From positions 1-64,000 of the forward strand of contig JAOAIK010000040.1 of the NCBI GenBank assembly GCA_026414745.1: a DNA stretch of 64,000 nucleotides, read 5' to 3'. The notes beneath the pieces were generated by a model that was not told the origin of the DNA, made no database searches, and saw only the letters and a list, made by a program, of their open reading frames with translations. Position numbers and translations under genes: made by a program. Below are positions 34,593 to 45,294 of the stretch, piece by piece (the first letter of the stretch is position 1; each line of letters begins with the position of its first letter). The DNA comes from Roseococcus sp. (lineage in GTDB: Bacteria > Pseudomonadota > Alphaproteobacteria > Acetobacterales > Acetobacteraceae).

Positions 34593-35756
34593 ATGCGCGC
34601 TGGTCTTCTGCTTCTCGCCCTGCTGTTCGCCCCGCTGCCCGCGGCGGGGCAGTTCGGCCCCGCCGGGCCGCCGGCGGTGGGGGTGGTGGAGGCGCGCCGC
34701 CAGGCGGTGACGGAGCTGACGGAGTTCATCGGCCGCGTGGAGGCCATCCAGCGCGTGGACATCCGCGCCCGCGTCACCGGCTATCTGGAGGAGCGGCTGT
34801 TCCAGGAAGGCAGCGAGGTAGAGGAGGGCGCGCTGCTCTTCCGCATCGAGCGCGCCCCCTTCGAGGCGCAGCTCGAACAGGCGCGCGCGGCCCTGGCCTC
34901 GGCCGAGGCGCAGCTCTACAACGCGCGGGTCGGCCTCGCCCGTGCGCGCGAGCTGCGGCAGACCGGCGCGGGCACCCAGGTGGCGCTGGACAATGCGCTG
35001 GCGCAGGAGCGCATGGCCGCCGCCGCGGTGCTGAGCGCCCAGGCCCAGGTGCGCGCGGCCGAGATCAGCCTGGCCTACACCGAGATCACGGCGCCCATCG
35101 CGGGCGCCATCGGCCGCTCCACCTTCACGCCGGGCAATGTGGTCTCGCCGAACAGCGAGGTGCTCGCGACCATCACCAGCCAGGATCCGATGCGCGTGGC
35201 CTTCCATGTCTCCTCGCGCCAGGCGCAGGAGCTGCGCGAGCGCTTCGAGGCGCGCGGCGGGGCCGAGGCGCTTCTGGTGCGCATCCGCTTCGCCGGCGGG
35301 CGCGTCTATGAGCACGCGGGCCGGGTGGACTTCATCGACACCGCGCTGAACCGCGAGACGGACACGCTGCTGATGCGCGCCTCGCTGCCCAATCCGCGGC
35401 GCACGGGCAACGGCACGGCGCTGGCCGGCGGGCGCACCCTGCTGGACGGGCAGTTCGTGACGGTGCTGCTGGAGGGCGCGCAACCCGTACAGGCCATCGC
35501 CGTCCCGCGCGCGGCCGTCGCGCAGGACCAGCAGGGCTTCTTCGTCTTCGTGGTGGACGGCGAGGGGCGCGCGCAGCGCCGCAACATCCGCCTCGGCCGC
35601 AGCACGGCGGAAACCGCCGTGGTGGAGGCGGGCCTCGAGGACGGCGAGCGCGTGATCGTCGAGGGCGTGCAGCGCGTGCGCCCGGGCCAGCCGGTGAACG
35701 CCGCCCCCGCGGGCGCGCCGCCGCGGCCCGGCGGCGTGCAGGGCCGGCCGGGCTGA
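34593..35756 (+). CDS. RND efflux periplasmic adaptor subunit
   Basis: A 387-residue membrane-fusion protein of the AcrA/MexE type. Signal peptide MRAGLLLLALLFAPLPAAGQ; then VGVVEARRQAVTELTEFIGRVEAI, RVTGYLEERLFQEGSEVEEG (lipoyl half), a coiled-coil hairpin, AYTEITAPIAGAIGR (second lipoyl half) and beta-barrel/membrane-proximal parts with AVAQDQQGFFVFVV. No lipobox Cys, so it is held by protein contacts. The ATG at 34593 has gaggtg 7 bp before it. Six bp separate it from the pump gene. Confidence 0.92.
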   Translation: MRAGLLLLALLFAPLPAAGQFGPAGPPAVGVVEARRQAVTELTEFIGRVEAIQRVDIRARVTGYLEERLFQEGSEVEEGALLFRIERAPFEAQLEQARAALASAEAQLYNARVGLARARELRQTGAGTQVALDNALAQERMAAAAVLSAQAQVRAAEISLAYTEITAPIAGAIGRSTFTPGNVVSPNSEVLATITSQDPMRVAFHVSSRQAQELRERFEARGGAEALLVRIRFAGGRVYEHAGRVDFIDTALNRETDTLLMRASLPNPRRTGNGTALAGGRTLLDGQFVTVLLEGAQPVQAIAVPRAAVAQDQQGFFVFVVDGEGRAQRRNIRLGRSTAETAVVEAGLEDGERVIVEGVQRVRPGQPVNAAPAGAPPRPGGVQGRPG

Positions 35757-35762
35757 GGCGCC

Positions 35763-38700
35763 ATGTTCTCCGCGCTCTTCATCCGCCGCCCGCGCCTCGC
35801 CATCGTCATCTCCATCGTGATGACGCTGGCGGGCCTGCTCTCGCTGTTCCAGATCCCGGTGGCGCAGTTCCCCGACATCGTGCCGCCCACGGTGCAGGTG
35901 ACGGCGCGCTATCCCGGCGCCTCGGCCGGGGTGGTGGAGGCCACGGTGGCCCAGCCCATCGAGAGCGCGGTCAACGGCGCGGACCGCATGCTCTACATGC
36001 GCTCCAACAGCGCCAATGACGGCAGCTACAGCCTCACCGTCACCTTCGCGCTGGGCACGAACGCCGACATCAACACGGTGAACGTGAACAACCGCGTGCA
36101 GGGCGTGCTGGCGCGGCTGCCCGCCGAGGTGCAGCGCGGCGGCGTGACGGTGCGCAAGCAGTCGGCCGCGGTGCTGCAGTTCGTCGGCGTCTCCTCCGAC
36201 AATCCGGAGCACACGCCGCTGTTCCTCTCGAACTACGTCACCATCAACATGCTGGACACGCTGCGCCGCCTGCCCGGCGTGGGCGACGTGCAGATGTTCG
36301 GCGCGCAGGACTATTCGATGCGCGTGTGGTTCGAGGTGGACCGGCTGAACAACCTCAACGTCACGCCCTCCGAGATCATCGCCGCGATCCAGGCGCAGAA
36401 CATCCAGGCGGCGGCGGGGCGCATCGGCGCGCGCCCCGTCTCCGACGACCAGCAGTTCCAGTTCAACATCCAGACCCAGGGGCGGCTGACCAGCCCCGAG
36501 CAGTTCGGCGAGATCGTGGTGCGCGCGAACCCCGACGGCTCCACGCTGCGGCTGCGCGACGTGGCGGGCGTGGAACTGGGCGCGGCCAACATGGACGTGG
36601 AGGCGCGGCTGAACCAGCGCCCCACCATCACCATGGGCATCTACCTCTCGCCCGGCGCGAACGCGGTGGAGGTGGCCGGCCGGGTGCGCCGCACGCTCGA
36701 GGAGCTGGGCCAGCGCTTTCCGCCGGGCATGCGCAGCACCGTGATGTACGACACCTCCGCCTTCGTGGTGGAGACGATGCGCGAGGTGATCAAGACGCTG
36801 ATCGAGGCGTTCATCCTCGTCGTCGTGGTGGTCTATCTCTTCCTCGGCTCGCTGCGCGCCACCGTGATCCCGACGGTCGCGGTGCCGGTCAGCCTGATCG
36901 GCACCTTCGCGGTGCTGCTGGCGCTGGGCTACTCCGCCAACACCATCTCGCTGCTCGCCATGGTGCTCGCCATCGGCATCGTGGTGGACGACGCGATCGT
37001 GGTGGTCGAGAACGTCGAGCGGGTGATGGAGGAGAACCCCGGCCTCTCGCCCGCCGAGGCCACCGACAAGGCGATGCGCGAGATCACCGGGCCGATCATC
37101 GCCATCACCCTCGTGCTTCTCTCCGTCTTCGTGCCGATCGGGCTGATCTCGGGGGTGGCGGGGGTGCTGTTCGCGCAGTTCGCGGTGACGATCAGCGTGG
37201 CGATGGTGATCTCGGCGATCAACGCGCTCACCCTCTCGCCCGCGCTCTGCGCCATGATCCTGCGCCATGGCGGGCCGAAGCGCGGGCCCATCAGGTACGT
37301 GCTCGGCGCCATAGACCGGGTGCGCGACGGCTACGCCTGGATCGTGGAGCGGCTGGTGCGCGTGGCCGTGCTCTCGCTGGTGCTGACGGCGGCGATCGCC
37401 TGGGGCATCCTCGAGATCGGCAAGCGCACGCCCTCGGGCTTCCTCCCCTCCGAGGACCAGGGCGCCTTCTTCATCCAGCTCCAGCTTCCGCAGGGCTCCT
37501 CGGTGGCGCGCACGCGCGAGGCGGTGATGCAGGTGGAGGAGCTGCTGCGCGCCAACCCGGCGGTGGAGAACATCCTCGCCATCGTCGGCTTCTCGCTCAT
37601 CGACGGCGGCGCGCAGTCCAACTCCGCCTTCATGGTGGCGCGGATGAGGCCCTTCGCCGAGCGCACCCGCGTCGAGGACAGCGTCTTCTTCGGCATCCAG
37701 CGCGTCTTCGCCGAGGCGCAGGCCATCCGCACCGCCAATGTCTTCGCCTTCAACATCCCGCCCATCATCGGGCTCGGCACCGGGGGCGGCTTCGAATACC
37801 AGCTCCAGGACTTCGAGGGGCGCGAGCCGGTGGAGATGGCCTCCGCCATGCTCGGCATGATGGTGGCGGCGAACCAGGACCCGCGGCTGATGGGGGTGTT
37901 CTCCACCTTCTCGCCCACCACCCCCTCGCTGTTCCTCGACATCGACCGCGACAAGGCGCAGGCGCTCGGCATCCGCATCAGCGACGTGTTCACCACGCTG
38001 CAGGCCTCGCTCGGCGGATTCTACGTGAACGACTTCAACCTGTTCGGCCGCACCTGGCAGGTGAACATCCAGGCCGTGGCGCCCGACCGCGACGACCTGC
38101 CCGACATCTGGCGCCTGCAGGTGCGCAACGCGCGCGGGCAGATGGTGCCGCTGCGCGCCTTCGCCGATGTGCGCGTGGTGCTGGGGCCGCAGACCATCCA
38201 GCGCTACAACAACGTGCGCTCGCTCACGCTCAACGGCGCGCCGCGGCCGGGCGTCTCCTCCGGCGCGGCGCTGGCCGCGATGGAGGAGATCTCGCGCAGC
38301 GTGCTGCCGCCGGGATACAGCTTCGAGTGGACCGGCACCGCCTATCAGGAGAAGCAGGCGGCCGGGCAGACCGGCGTGCTGATCGCGCTCGCCATCCTCT
38401 TCGCCTACCTCTTCCTCGTCGCGCTCTACGAGAGCTGGACCATCCCCGTGCCGGTGCTGCTCTCGGTGGCGGTGGGCGGGCTCGGCTCCTTCCTCGCGCT
38501 GTTCGTCGCGCAGCAGCCGCTGACGGTCTATGCGCAGATCGGGCTGGTCGTGCTCATCGCGCTGGCGGCGAAGAACGGCATCCTGATCGTGGAGTTCGCC
38601 AAGGAGCAGCGCGAGAAGGGCCTCTCCATCCGCGAGGCGGCGGTGATGGGCGCGCGCATGCGCTTCCGCGCGGTGATGATGACGTCCTTCGCCTTCATCC

Positions 38701-38903
38701 TGGGCCTCGTGCCGCTGGTCACCGCCACGGGCGCGGCGATGCTCTCGCGCCAGGCGGTGGGGCTGCCGGTGTTCGGCGGCATGCTGGCCGCCTCCCTCTT
38801 CGGGATCTTCATGATCCCGATGCTCTATGTCGTGTTCCAGACGCTGCGCGAGCGGGTGAAGGGCGCCTTCGCCGGCAAGCCCGCCGCCGCGGCGGCGCAT
38901 TGA
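35763..38903 (+). CDS. RND multidrug efflux permease (HAE1/AcrB type)
   Basis: A 1046-residue inner-membrane proton antiporter. [21 protein letters not shown] begins the first helix; [18 protein letters not shown] follows in the periplasmic head. [19 protein letters not shown] contains the two Asp residues of the proton relay, and the repeat in the second half is seen in [21 protein letters not shown]. The [16 protein letters not shown] block is typical of HAE1 pumps. Works with the adaptor before it and an outer-membrane channel that is not encoded here. No local TetR or MarR regulator is visible. Confidence 0.95.
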   Translation: MFSALFIRRPRLAIVISIVMTLAGLLSLFQIPVAQFPDIVPPTVQVTARYPGASAGVVEATVAQPIESAVNGADRMLYMRSNSANDGSYSLTVTFALGTNADINTVNVNNRVQGVLARLPAEVQRGGVTVRKQSAAVLQFVGVSSDNPEHTPLFLSNYVTINMLDTLRRLPGVGDVQMFGAQDYSMRVWFEVDRLNNLNVTPSEIIAAIQAQNIQAAAGRIGARPVSDDQQFQFNIQTQGRLTSPEQFGEIVVRANPDGSTLRLRDVAGVELGAANMDVEARLNQRPTITMGIYLSPGANAVEVAGRVRRTLEELGQRFPPGMRSTVMYDTSAFVVETMREVIKTLIEAFILVVVVVYLFLGSLRATVIPTVAVPVSLIGTFAVLLALGYSANTISLLAMVLAIGIVVDDAIVVVENVERVMEENPGLSPAEATDKAMREITGPIIAITLVLLSVFVPIGLISGVAGVLFAQFAVTISVAMVISAINALTLSPALCAMILRHGGPKRGPIRYVLGAIDRVRDGYAWIVERLVRVAVLSLVLTAAIAWGILEIGKRTPSGFLPSEDQGAFFIQLQLPQGSSVARTREAVMQVEELLRANPAVENILAIVGFSLIDGGAQSNSAFMVARMRPFAERTRVEDSVFFGIQRVFAEAQAIRTANVFAFNIPPIIGLGTGGGFEYQLQDFEGREPVEMASAMLGMMVAANQDPRLMGVFSTFSPTTPSLFLDIDRDKAQALGIRISDVFTTLQASLGGFYVNDFNLFGRTWQVNIQAVAPDRDDLPDIWRLQVRNARGQMVPLRAFADVRVVLGPQTIQRYNNVRSLTLNGAPRPGVSSGAALAAMEEISRSVLPPGYSFEWTGTAYQEKQAAGQTGVLIALAILFAYLFLVALYESWTIPVPVLLSVAVGGLGSFLALFVAQQPLTVYAQIGLVVLIALAAKNGILIVEFAKEQREKGLSIREAAVMGARMRFRAVMMTSFAFILGLVPLVTATGAAMLSRQAVGLPVFGGMLAASLFGIFMIPMLYVVFQTLRERVKGAFAGKPAAAAAH

Positions 38904-38918
38904 GAAAGGAGAGGAGCC

Positions 38919-39380
38919 ATGTCCGCAGACGCCCGCCTCGCCGCGCTCGGCATCATCCTGCCGCCGCCGCCCAAGGCCATGGGCAACTACGTCCCCTGGC
39001 GCATCGGCGGCGGGCTGCTGTTCCTCTCCGGCGTCGGGCCGCGCCAGCCCGATGGCAGCTTCATGGCGGGCGTGGTGGGGCGGGATCTGAGCGTGGCGCA
39101 GGGCTATGAGGCGGCGCGGCTGTGCGCCATCAACCTGCTCGCCAACATGAAGGGGGCGCTGGGCTCGCTCGACCGGGTGGACACCATCCTCAAGGTGCTG
39201 GGCATGGTGCGGGCCGCCCCCGATTTCGGCGAGCATCCGGAAGTGATCAACGGCTGCACCGACCTTTTCGTGGAGGTGTTCGGCGAGAACGGACGGCCCG
39301 CGCGCTCGGCCGTCGGCATGGGCAGCCTGCCGCGGGGCATCCCCGTCGAGATCGAGGCGGTGGTGCTGATCCGCGGCTGA
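38919..39380 (+). CDS. RidA/YjgF-family protein
   Basis: A 153-residue Rid-type protein beginning MSADARLAALGIILPPPPK, with GLLFLSGVGPRQPDGS, LLANMKGALGSLDRVD and RSAVGMGSLPRGIPVEIEAV, where the Arg in ARSAVG is the likely imine-hydrolysis residue. Rid proteins clear reactive enamine/imine intermediates. The N-terminal extension places it among the longer Rid groups rather than RidA proper. Starts 15 bp after the pump with a good aggagag site; functional link to efflux is doubtful. Confidence 0.87.
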   Translation: MSADARLAALGIILPPPPKAMGNYVPWRIGGGLLFLSGVGPRQPDGSFMAGVVGRDLSVAQGYEAARLCAINLLANMKGALGSLDRVDTILKVLGMVRAAPDFGEHPEVINGCTDLFVEVFGENGRPARSAVGMGSLPRGIPVEIEAVVLIRG

Positions 39381-39381
39381 G

Positions 39382-39795
39382 CTATTCCACCTGCGCGATC
39401 CAGGCGCGCAGGTTGTAGAAGTTCGTCACCCGCGCGATGCGCCCCGCCTCGATGGCGAAGAAGGCGCCGGCCGGCAGGCGATAGCGCTGGCCGCGCGCGG
39501 GGGGCAGGCCAGGGTCGGTCAGCAGGTATCCGCCGCTGACCACGAACTCCGCCGCGGCGCGGCGGGCATCGGCGCTGACCATCACCACCAGCTCCTCCAC
39601 CTGCTCGCGGTAGTGGCGGGCCATGCGGTCGAGGAAGGCGCGGAAGGCGGCGCGCCCGCCTTCGCGCGCGCCCTGGTTCACGTCATGCGCCACATCCTCG
39701 CTCAGCAGCGCGGCCATGCCGTCCCAGTCGCCGGCGTTGAAGGCGGCGTAATAGGCGCGGATCAGGGCCTCGGCCTCCAGGGCGGGGTCGCTCAT
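39382..39795 (-). CDS. NTF2/SnoaL-like protein
   Basis: A 137-residue ketosteroid isomerase-like protein: ALIRAYYAAFNAGDWDGMAALLSEDVAHDVNQ is the classic start of the fold, followed by FLDRMARHYREQVEELVVM and FFAIEAGRIARVTNFYNLRAWI. The family includes isomerases, hydrolases and binding proteins. Its ATG overlaps the stop of the racemase gene, so they are translated together; convergent with RidA, with one base between the stops. Confidence 0.85.
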   Translation of the reverse strand: MSDPALEAEALIRAYYAAFNAGDWDGMAALLSEDVAHDVNQGAREGGRAAFRAFLDRMARHYREQVEELVVMVSADARRAAAEFVVSGGYLLTDPGLPPARGQRYRLPAGAFFAIEAGRIARVTNFYNLRAWIAQVE

Positions 39796-40457
39796 GCCGC
39801 GAGCACCGGGGCCTGCGCGCCCAGCACCGCCAGCAGCGCCGCCGCCGCCGCCGCCTGGCAGGGCTCGATCACCGGCCCCCCCGCCTCGGCCGCGGGGCCG
39901 ACATGGCGGGCGAGGCCGGCGCAGCCCAGCACGATGGCCTCGGCCCCGCGCTCGGCCAACTCCCGCGCGGCGGCGGCGATGCGCGGCTGCGGCGCCACCG
40001 GGTCGGTCAGCACCTCCATCGGCAGGTCGAGCGGGATCCAGGCGGCGAGGCGCTGCTCCACCCCCATGGCCTGCAGGATGCGCCGCTGCCGCGCCTCCGA
40101 GCGGTGGGTGAAGCCGATCACGCCGAAGCGTTCGGCCCGCGTCATCGCCGCGGCCACGGCGCAGCGGAACATGCCCAGCACCGGCCGGTCGGTGACGCCG
40201 CGCGCCGCCTCCAGCCCCGGGTCGCTGACGCAGCCGATGACGTAGGCATCGGCCGCCTCGCGCTCGATGGCGCGGCACAGCGGCTCGGCCACCGCGTGCC
40301 AGTCGCGCCAGGTCACGATGGCGGGCGGGCCCTCGGGCAGGAAACTCACCTCGAGGCGCGGCAGCCCGGGCGCGGCGAAGGGGGCGACGGCCTCGGCGAT
40401 TCCCTCGGTGCAGGCCCGCGAGGCGTTGGGGTTGATGATGAGGATGCGTCCGGCCAT
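39792..40457 (-). CDS. Aspartate/glutamate (hydantoin) racemase family protein
   Basis: A 221-residue protein starting MAGRILIINPNASRACTEGI, the typical opening of hydantoin racemase relatives. Two catalytic Cys are seen in VIGCVSDPGLEAA and VLGCAGLARHVGP, one in each half. Such enzymes racemise amino acids or hydantoins, or (maleate isomerase branch) isomerise diacids. Frames continue upstream but the ATG at 40457 starts the conserved part. Paired with the NTF2-like gene. Confidence 0.87.
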   Translation of the reverse strand: MAGRILIINPNASRACTEGIAEAVAPFAAPGLPRLEVSFLPEGPPAIVTWRDWHAVAEPLCRAIEREAADAYVIGCVSDPGLEAARGVTDRPVLGMFRCAVAAAMTRAERFGVIGFTHRSEARQRRILQAMGVEQRLAAWIPLDLPMEVLTDPVAPQPRIAAAARELAERGAEAIVLGCAGLARHVGPAAEAGGPVIEPCQAAAAAALLAVLGAQAPVLAA

Positions 40458-40527
40458 GCAGGGCAGCATGGCAGGAAGCGGTTTTCCTTGCCATGCTGGC
40501 CGCGCCGGTCCCATGGTGCATCGCAAT

Positions 40528-40956
40528 ATGACCCCTTCCGACACCCCCGCCACCTGGGCGCCTGACCGTGCCGCTCCGCCCTCTCCCTGGCCCCGGCCGG
40601 GCCTGGGGGAGGCGCTGTGGCGCGGCGCACGCGGCCGCTGCCCCGTCTGCGGCGAGGGGCGGGCCTTCCAGGGCTTCCTGCGCGTCGCCCCGGCCTGCGC
40701 GCGCTGCGGCACGCCGCTCGGCCGGCTGCGGGCGGATGACGCGCCGCCCTACTTCACCATCTTCCTCGTCGGCCATGTCGTGGTGCCGCCGATCCTGATG
40801 GTCGAGCGCCTCTACGCCCCGCCCATGTGGCTGCACATGGCGCTGTGGCTGCCGCTGATCGCGGTGCTCACCACGCTGCTGCTGCGCCCGGTGAAGGGGG
40901 CCACGCTCGGCCTCATGTGCCGCCTCGGCATCACCGGCGAGGAGCAGAGGGCCTGA
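40528..40956 (+). CDS. DUF983 membrane protein with zinc-ribbon-like motif
   Basis: A 142-residue protein from ATG 40528 (an in-frame ATG at 40513 is possible). A Cys4 motif, GRCPVCGEGRAFQGF with CARCGTPLG, precedes two membrane helices (YFTIFLVGHVVVPPILMVE and MWLHMALWLPLIAVLTTLLL). This is the DUF983 layout found next to UPF0262 or cytochrome oxidase genes in alphaproteobacteria. Function unknown; Cys4 suggests zinc binding. Confidence 0.85.
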   Translation: MTPSDTPATWAPDRAAPPSPWPRPGLGEALWRGARGRCPVCGEGRAFQGFLRVAPACARCGTPLGRLRADDAPPYFTIFLVGHVVVPPILMVERLYAPPMWLHMALWLPLIAVLTTLLLRPVKGATLGLMCRLGITGEEQRA

Positions 40957-40963
40957 GCGCGCC

Positions 40964-41434
40964 GTGCCCGACCGAAGGCTGATCCGCATCGAGCTGCCCG
41001 ATGCCCCGCCGCCGCCCTCGGCCTACGCCGAGGCCGACCGGCGCCAGGCCATCGAGGATCTGCTGCGCGGCAACCGCTTCGACCCCGCCGGCGCGGGCCA
41101 GGGGCCCTTCGGCCTGCGGCTGATGCTGCGGGAGGGGAGGCTCGTCTTCGACATCCGCGACGCGGCGGGTGCGCCGCTGCGCGCCATCATCCTCGCCCTC
41201 GGCCCCTTCCGCCGGCTGATCAAGGACTACCTGATGCTGGTGGAGCACCACGAGGAGGCGGTGACCCATGGGGCGATGGAGGCGCGGGTGCAGGCCATCG
41301 ACATGGGCCGGCGCGGCCTGCACAACGAGGCGGCGGAGCTGCTGATCTCGCGCCTCGAGGGCCGCATCCAGGTGGATTTCGAGACGGCGCGGCGGCTGTT
41401 CACGCTGATCGCGGCGCTGCATCAGCGGGTGTGA
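40964..41434 (+). CDS. UPF0262-family protein
   Basis: A 156-residue soluble protein starting at a GTG (VPDRRLIRIELPD). Marks of UPF0262: EADRRQAIEDLLRGNRF, HHEEAVTHGAMEARVQAIDM, GRRGLHNEAAELL and VDFETARRLFTLIAALH. The family is almost confined to alphaproteobacteria and has no known function. It starts 7 bp after DUF983 and is 24 bp before mtnA, so the three probably form one unit. Confidence 0.9.
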   Translation: MPDRRLIRIELPDAPPPPSAYAEADRRQAIEDLLRGNRFDPAGAGQGPFGLRLMLREGRLVFDIRDAAGAPLRAIILALGPFRRLIKDYLMLVEHHEEAVTHGAMEARVQAIDMGRRGLHNEAAELLISRLEGRIQVDFETARRLFTLIAALHQRV

Positions 41435-41458
41435 GCCGCCCCGCGCGAAGGATGGACC

Positions 41459-42538
<1,080 letters not shown>

Positions 42539-42544
42539 CGCCCC

Positions 42545-43855
42545 CTACTCCTCGCCCGCCGCGAGGCCGAGCCTGCGCAGCCGCTCCCACAGCGTGGTGC
42601 GGCCGATGCCGAGCACCCGCGCCGCCTCGCCCACCCGCCCGCCGCAGCGGGCGAGCACACGGCGGATGTGCTCGCGCTCGGCGGCCTCGCGCGCCTCGGC
42701 CAGGGTGGCCGGCATCTCCGGCGGGGCCGCGCCGGGGAAGAGATCGGCCGGCGCGATGTCCGGCCCCTCGGCCAGCACCGCGGCGCGGGTCAGGCGGTTG
42801 CGCAGCTCCCGAACATTGCCGGGCCAGGGATGCGCGGCGAGTGCTGCGCGCGCGGCCTCGGAGAGCGAGAGGCCGGGCCGCCCCGCCTCGGCCGCCGCGG
42901 CGGCCAGCAGCGCCTCGGCCAGCGCCGGCAGATCCTCCTGGCGCTCGCGCAGCGGCGGCACGCGCAGCTCGACCACGGCGAGGCGGAAGTAGAGGTCCTC
43001 GCGGAAGCGCCCCGCGCGCACCCGCTCGGCCAGGTCGGCGTTGGTGGCGGCCACCACGCGGGCCTCCAGCGCCAGCTCCCGCGTGCCGCCGAGGCGCAGG
43101 AAGCGCCGCTCCTCCAGCAGCCGCAGCAGCTTGGCCTGCAGCAGCGGGTCGAGCTCGGCCACCTCGTCGAGCAGCAGCGTGCCCGCGCCCGCGCGTTCGG
43201 CCGCGCCGGGGCGGCGCTCCGTGGCGCCGGTGAAGGCGCCGCGCTCATGGCCGAACACCTCGCTCTCCAGCAGGTCGCGCGGGATGGCGGCGCAGTTGAG
43301 CGCGACGAAGGGCGCCCCGGCGCGCGGGCCGAGCGCGTGCAGCCGGCGCGCCGCCACCTCCTTGCCCGCGCCGCTCTCGCCCAGCAGCAGCACGGGCGCG
43401 GCGCTGGGCGCGAGGCGGCGCAGCGCCGCATCGAGCGCGCGCATGGCGGGCGAGGCCCAGCCCGCCTCGGCCGGGGCGGGGGCGGGCGCGGCGGGCGCGG
43501 GCAGGGCGCGCAGCTTCTCGAGCAGCCGCTCCATGTCGAAGGGCTTGAGCAGGTAGTCGTCCGCCCCGGCGCGGACGAGGCGCACCGCCTGCTCCACCCC
43601 GCCATAGGCGGTCATCGCGATCACCGGCACGGCGCCCAGCGCGGGCATCAGCCGCAGCAGCAGCGCCTCGCCCGAGCCGTCGGGCAGGCGCATGTCGCAG
43701 AGCACGGCGGCCGGGGGAGGGCCCTGGCGCAGCGCCGCCTCGCCCTCGGCGAGGCTGCGCGCCCAGCGCGGCGCGAAGCCCTCCAGCCGCAGTCGCTGGG
43801 TCAGCGCCTCGCCCAGCACCGGGTCGTCCTCGATCAGCAGGATGGGGGCGCTCAT
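42545..43855 (-). CDS. Sigma-54-dependent response regulator (NtrC/DctD type)
   Basis: A 436-residue regulator: receiver domain with phospho-acceptor Asp54 (AVLCDMRLPDG) and the acidic pair IEDDP, AAA+ domain with Walker A GESGAGKE, the sigma-54 contact loop GAFTGAT and Walker B TLLLDEVAELDP, then a Fis-type HTH (GEAARVLGIGRTTLWERL). It activates RNA polymerase with sigma-54 after phosphorylation. Its start overlaps the kinase gene end by 4 bp, so the two are a cognate pair. Domain order and partner resemble DctB/DctD. Confidence 0.93.
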   Translation of the reverse strand: MSAPILLIEDDPVLGEALTQRLRLEGFAPRWARSLAEGEAALRQGPPPAAVLCDMRLPDGSGEALLLRLMPALGAVPVIAMTAYGGVEQAVRLVRAGADDYLLKPFDMERLLEKLRALPAPAAPAPAPAEAGWASPAMRALDAALRRLAPSAAPVLLLGESGAGKEVAARRLHALGPRAGAPFVALNCAAIPRDLLESEVFGHERGAFTGATERRPGAAERAGAGTLLLDEVAELDPLLQAKLLRLLEERRFLRLGGTRELALEARVVAATNADLAERVRAGRFREDLYFRLAVVELRVPPLRERQEDLPALAEALLAAAAAEAGRPGLSLSEAARAALAAHPWPGNVRELRNRLTRAAVLAEGPDIAPADLFPGAAPPEMPATLAEAREAAEREHIRRVLARCGGRVGEAARVLGIGRTTLWERLRRLGLAAGEE

Positions 43856-45255
43856 GCCGAAGCCCCCTCCCGGCGGGGCAGGTGCAGCACGATGCGCGTC
43901 GCGCGCCCGGGCGCGCTGTCCACCGCGATGCGCCCATCGAGCCGGGCGAGCTGCGCCATCACCACGCGCAGGCCGAGCCCCGGGCCGCGCCCGCGCTCGC
44001 CCGAGAGCAGCCGGCGCGCGGGTTCGGGCAGGCCGGGGCCCTCGTCCAGCACCTCGATGCGCAGCCCCTCCGGCTCCTCGGCGGCCGTCAGGCTCACCGC
44101 CCCGCCCGCGGGCGTGGCGGCCAGCGCGTTCAGCAGCAGATTCAGCAGCGCCTGGCGGGCGGCCAGGGCATCGGCGGGGAAGGGGGCGTCCAGCCGCACC
44201 GCCAGGCGCAGCCGCACGCCGCGCCGCGCCGCCTCGGGCCGCAGCAGCGCCTCCAGGTCCTGGAAATCCTCGGCCGAGAGGGGGCGCGGCTCGGGCGGGC
44301 CGCGATGGGTGGCCAGCGTCGCCTCCACCACCCGCTCGATCTGCCGCAGCCCGCGCTCCAGCAGGTCGCAGGCGCGGGCGCGCTCCTCCTCCGCCGCGCC
44401 GAAGCGGCGCAGCGAGCCGAGGGCGGTCAGCATCCCCGCCAGCGGGTTGCGCACCTCATGGGCGATGGTGGCGGCCAGCTCGCCCAGCCCCGCGGCCTGC
44501 TCGCGCTCGGCGAGGCGCTGGGCCAGCTCCTCGCGCTCGGCGAGGCGGGCGAGCATCATCTCGGCCGCGGCGAAGAGCCGCGCCGCCTCGCTGCCCGGGG
44601 CGGGCGGGCGGGCGGTGGGCAGCGGCCGGAAATCCCCCGCGCCGGCGCGGTCCAGCACGCCCGCCACCAGCAGCAGCGGCGCCATGGCCCGGCGCGCCAG
44701 CAGCGCGGCCAGCAGCGCGGCCACCCCCGCCAGCGCCAGATCGAGCCCGAGCAGCCACAGGCGCAGCGCCTCGCGCCGCGCCAGCACCTCGCCGAGATCG
44801 AGCCGGGCGGCGATCACCGCCGGCCCCGCGCCGGGCACGGGCAGCAGCCGGCGCGCCCAGGCGCTGCGGGAGTCCGGCTCGAGCGCGAAGGCGGGCAGCG
44901 GGGCCGGCAGGGGCGGGGCCTCGCCCTCGCCGGCGCGCAGCGGCGGGCGGCCGGGCGCGGGCCAGACGAGGAGCTGGCGCTCGCGCACCCCCTCCTGCAC
45001 GCCCAGCGCCGCCTGCAGCGTGGCGGCGATGGCGGCCTCGTCGCGCTCGGCCAGCGGGCGGGCCAGCGCCGCCGCCAGCCCGTCGAGATAGACCGCGCCG
45101 AGCTGCGCGAGCGCCCGGTCCACCTCGCGCTCCAGGGCGCGGCTGGTCACCTGGGTGGTGGCCACGGCGGCGAGGAAGACGCAGAGCGCCGCGAGCAGCG
45201 GCAGCTTCACCGCGAGCGGCAGGGGGGGCGGGGCGAGGCGGCGCATGGGCGCCAT
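43852..45255 (-). CDS. Membrane sensor histidine kinase
   Basis: A 467-residue kinase. Helix 1 about 15-35, a periplasmic domain of about 130 residues, helix 2 about 165-190, a HAMP-like linker, dimerisation domain with phospho-acceptor His266 in ATIAHEVRNPLAGM, then the ATPase domain with N box (LLNLLLNALAATP), G1 (DEGPGL) and G2 (GRGPGLGL). The sequence is unusually rich in Ala/Leu/Arg. It signals to the regulator encoded 4 bp overlapping. The stimulus is unknown; it lies 39 bp downstream of the Mrp antiporter operon on the same strand. Confidence 0.92.
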   Translation of the reverse strand: MAPMRRLAPPPLPLAVKLPLLAALCVFLAAVATTQVTSRALEREVDRALAQLGAVYLDGLAAALARPLAERDEAAIAATLQAALGVQEGVRERQLLVWPAPGRPPLRAGEGEAPPLPAPLPAFALEPDSRSAWARRLLPVPGAGPAVIAARLDLGEVLARREALRLWLLGLDLALAGVAALLAALLARRAMAPLLLVAGVLDRAGAGDFRPLPTARPPAPGSEAARLFAAAEMMLARLAEREELAQRLAEREQAAGLGELAATIAHEVRNPLAGMLTALGSLRRFGAAEEERARACDLLERGLRQIERVVEATLATHRGPPEPRPLSAEDFQDLEALLRPEAARRGVRLRLAVRLDAPFPADALAARQALLNLLLNALAATPAGGAVSLTAAEEPEGLRIEVLDEGPGLPEPARRLLSGERGRGPGLGLRVVMAQLARLDGRIAVDSAPGRATRIVLHLPRREGASA

Positions 45256-45294
45256 ATCGCCCCTGGCGCGGCCGGGGCCAACGCCCCCGCCCGG

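Noticed and set aside
33750-39236. 1828-codon leftward open frame across the RND pump
   Set aside because: Same artefact: antisense to intact adaptor and permease genes, with His/Arg/Gly-rich nonsense sequence.
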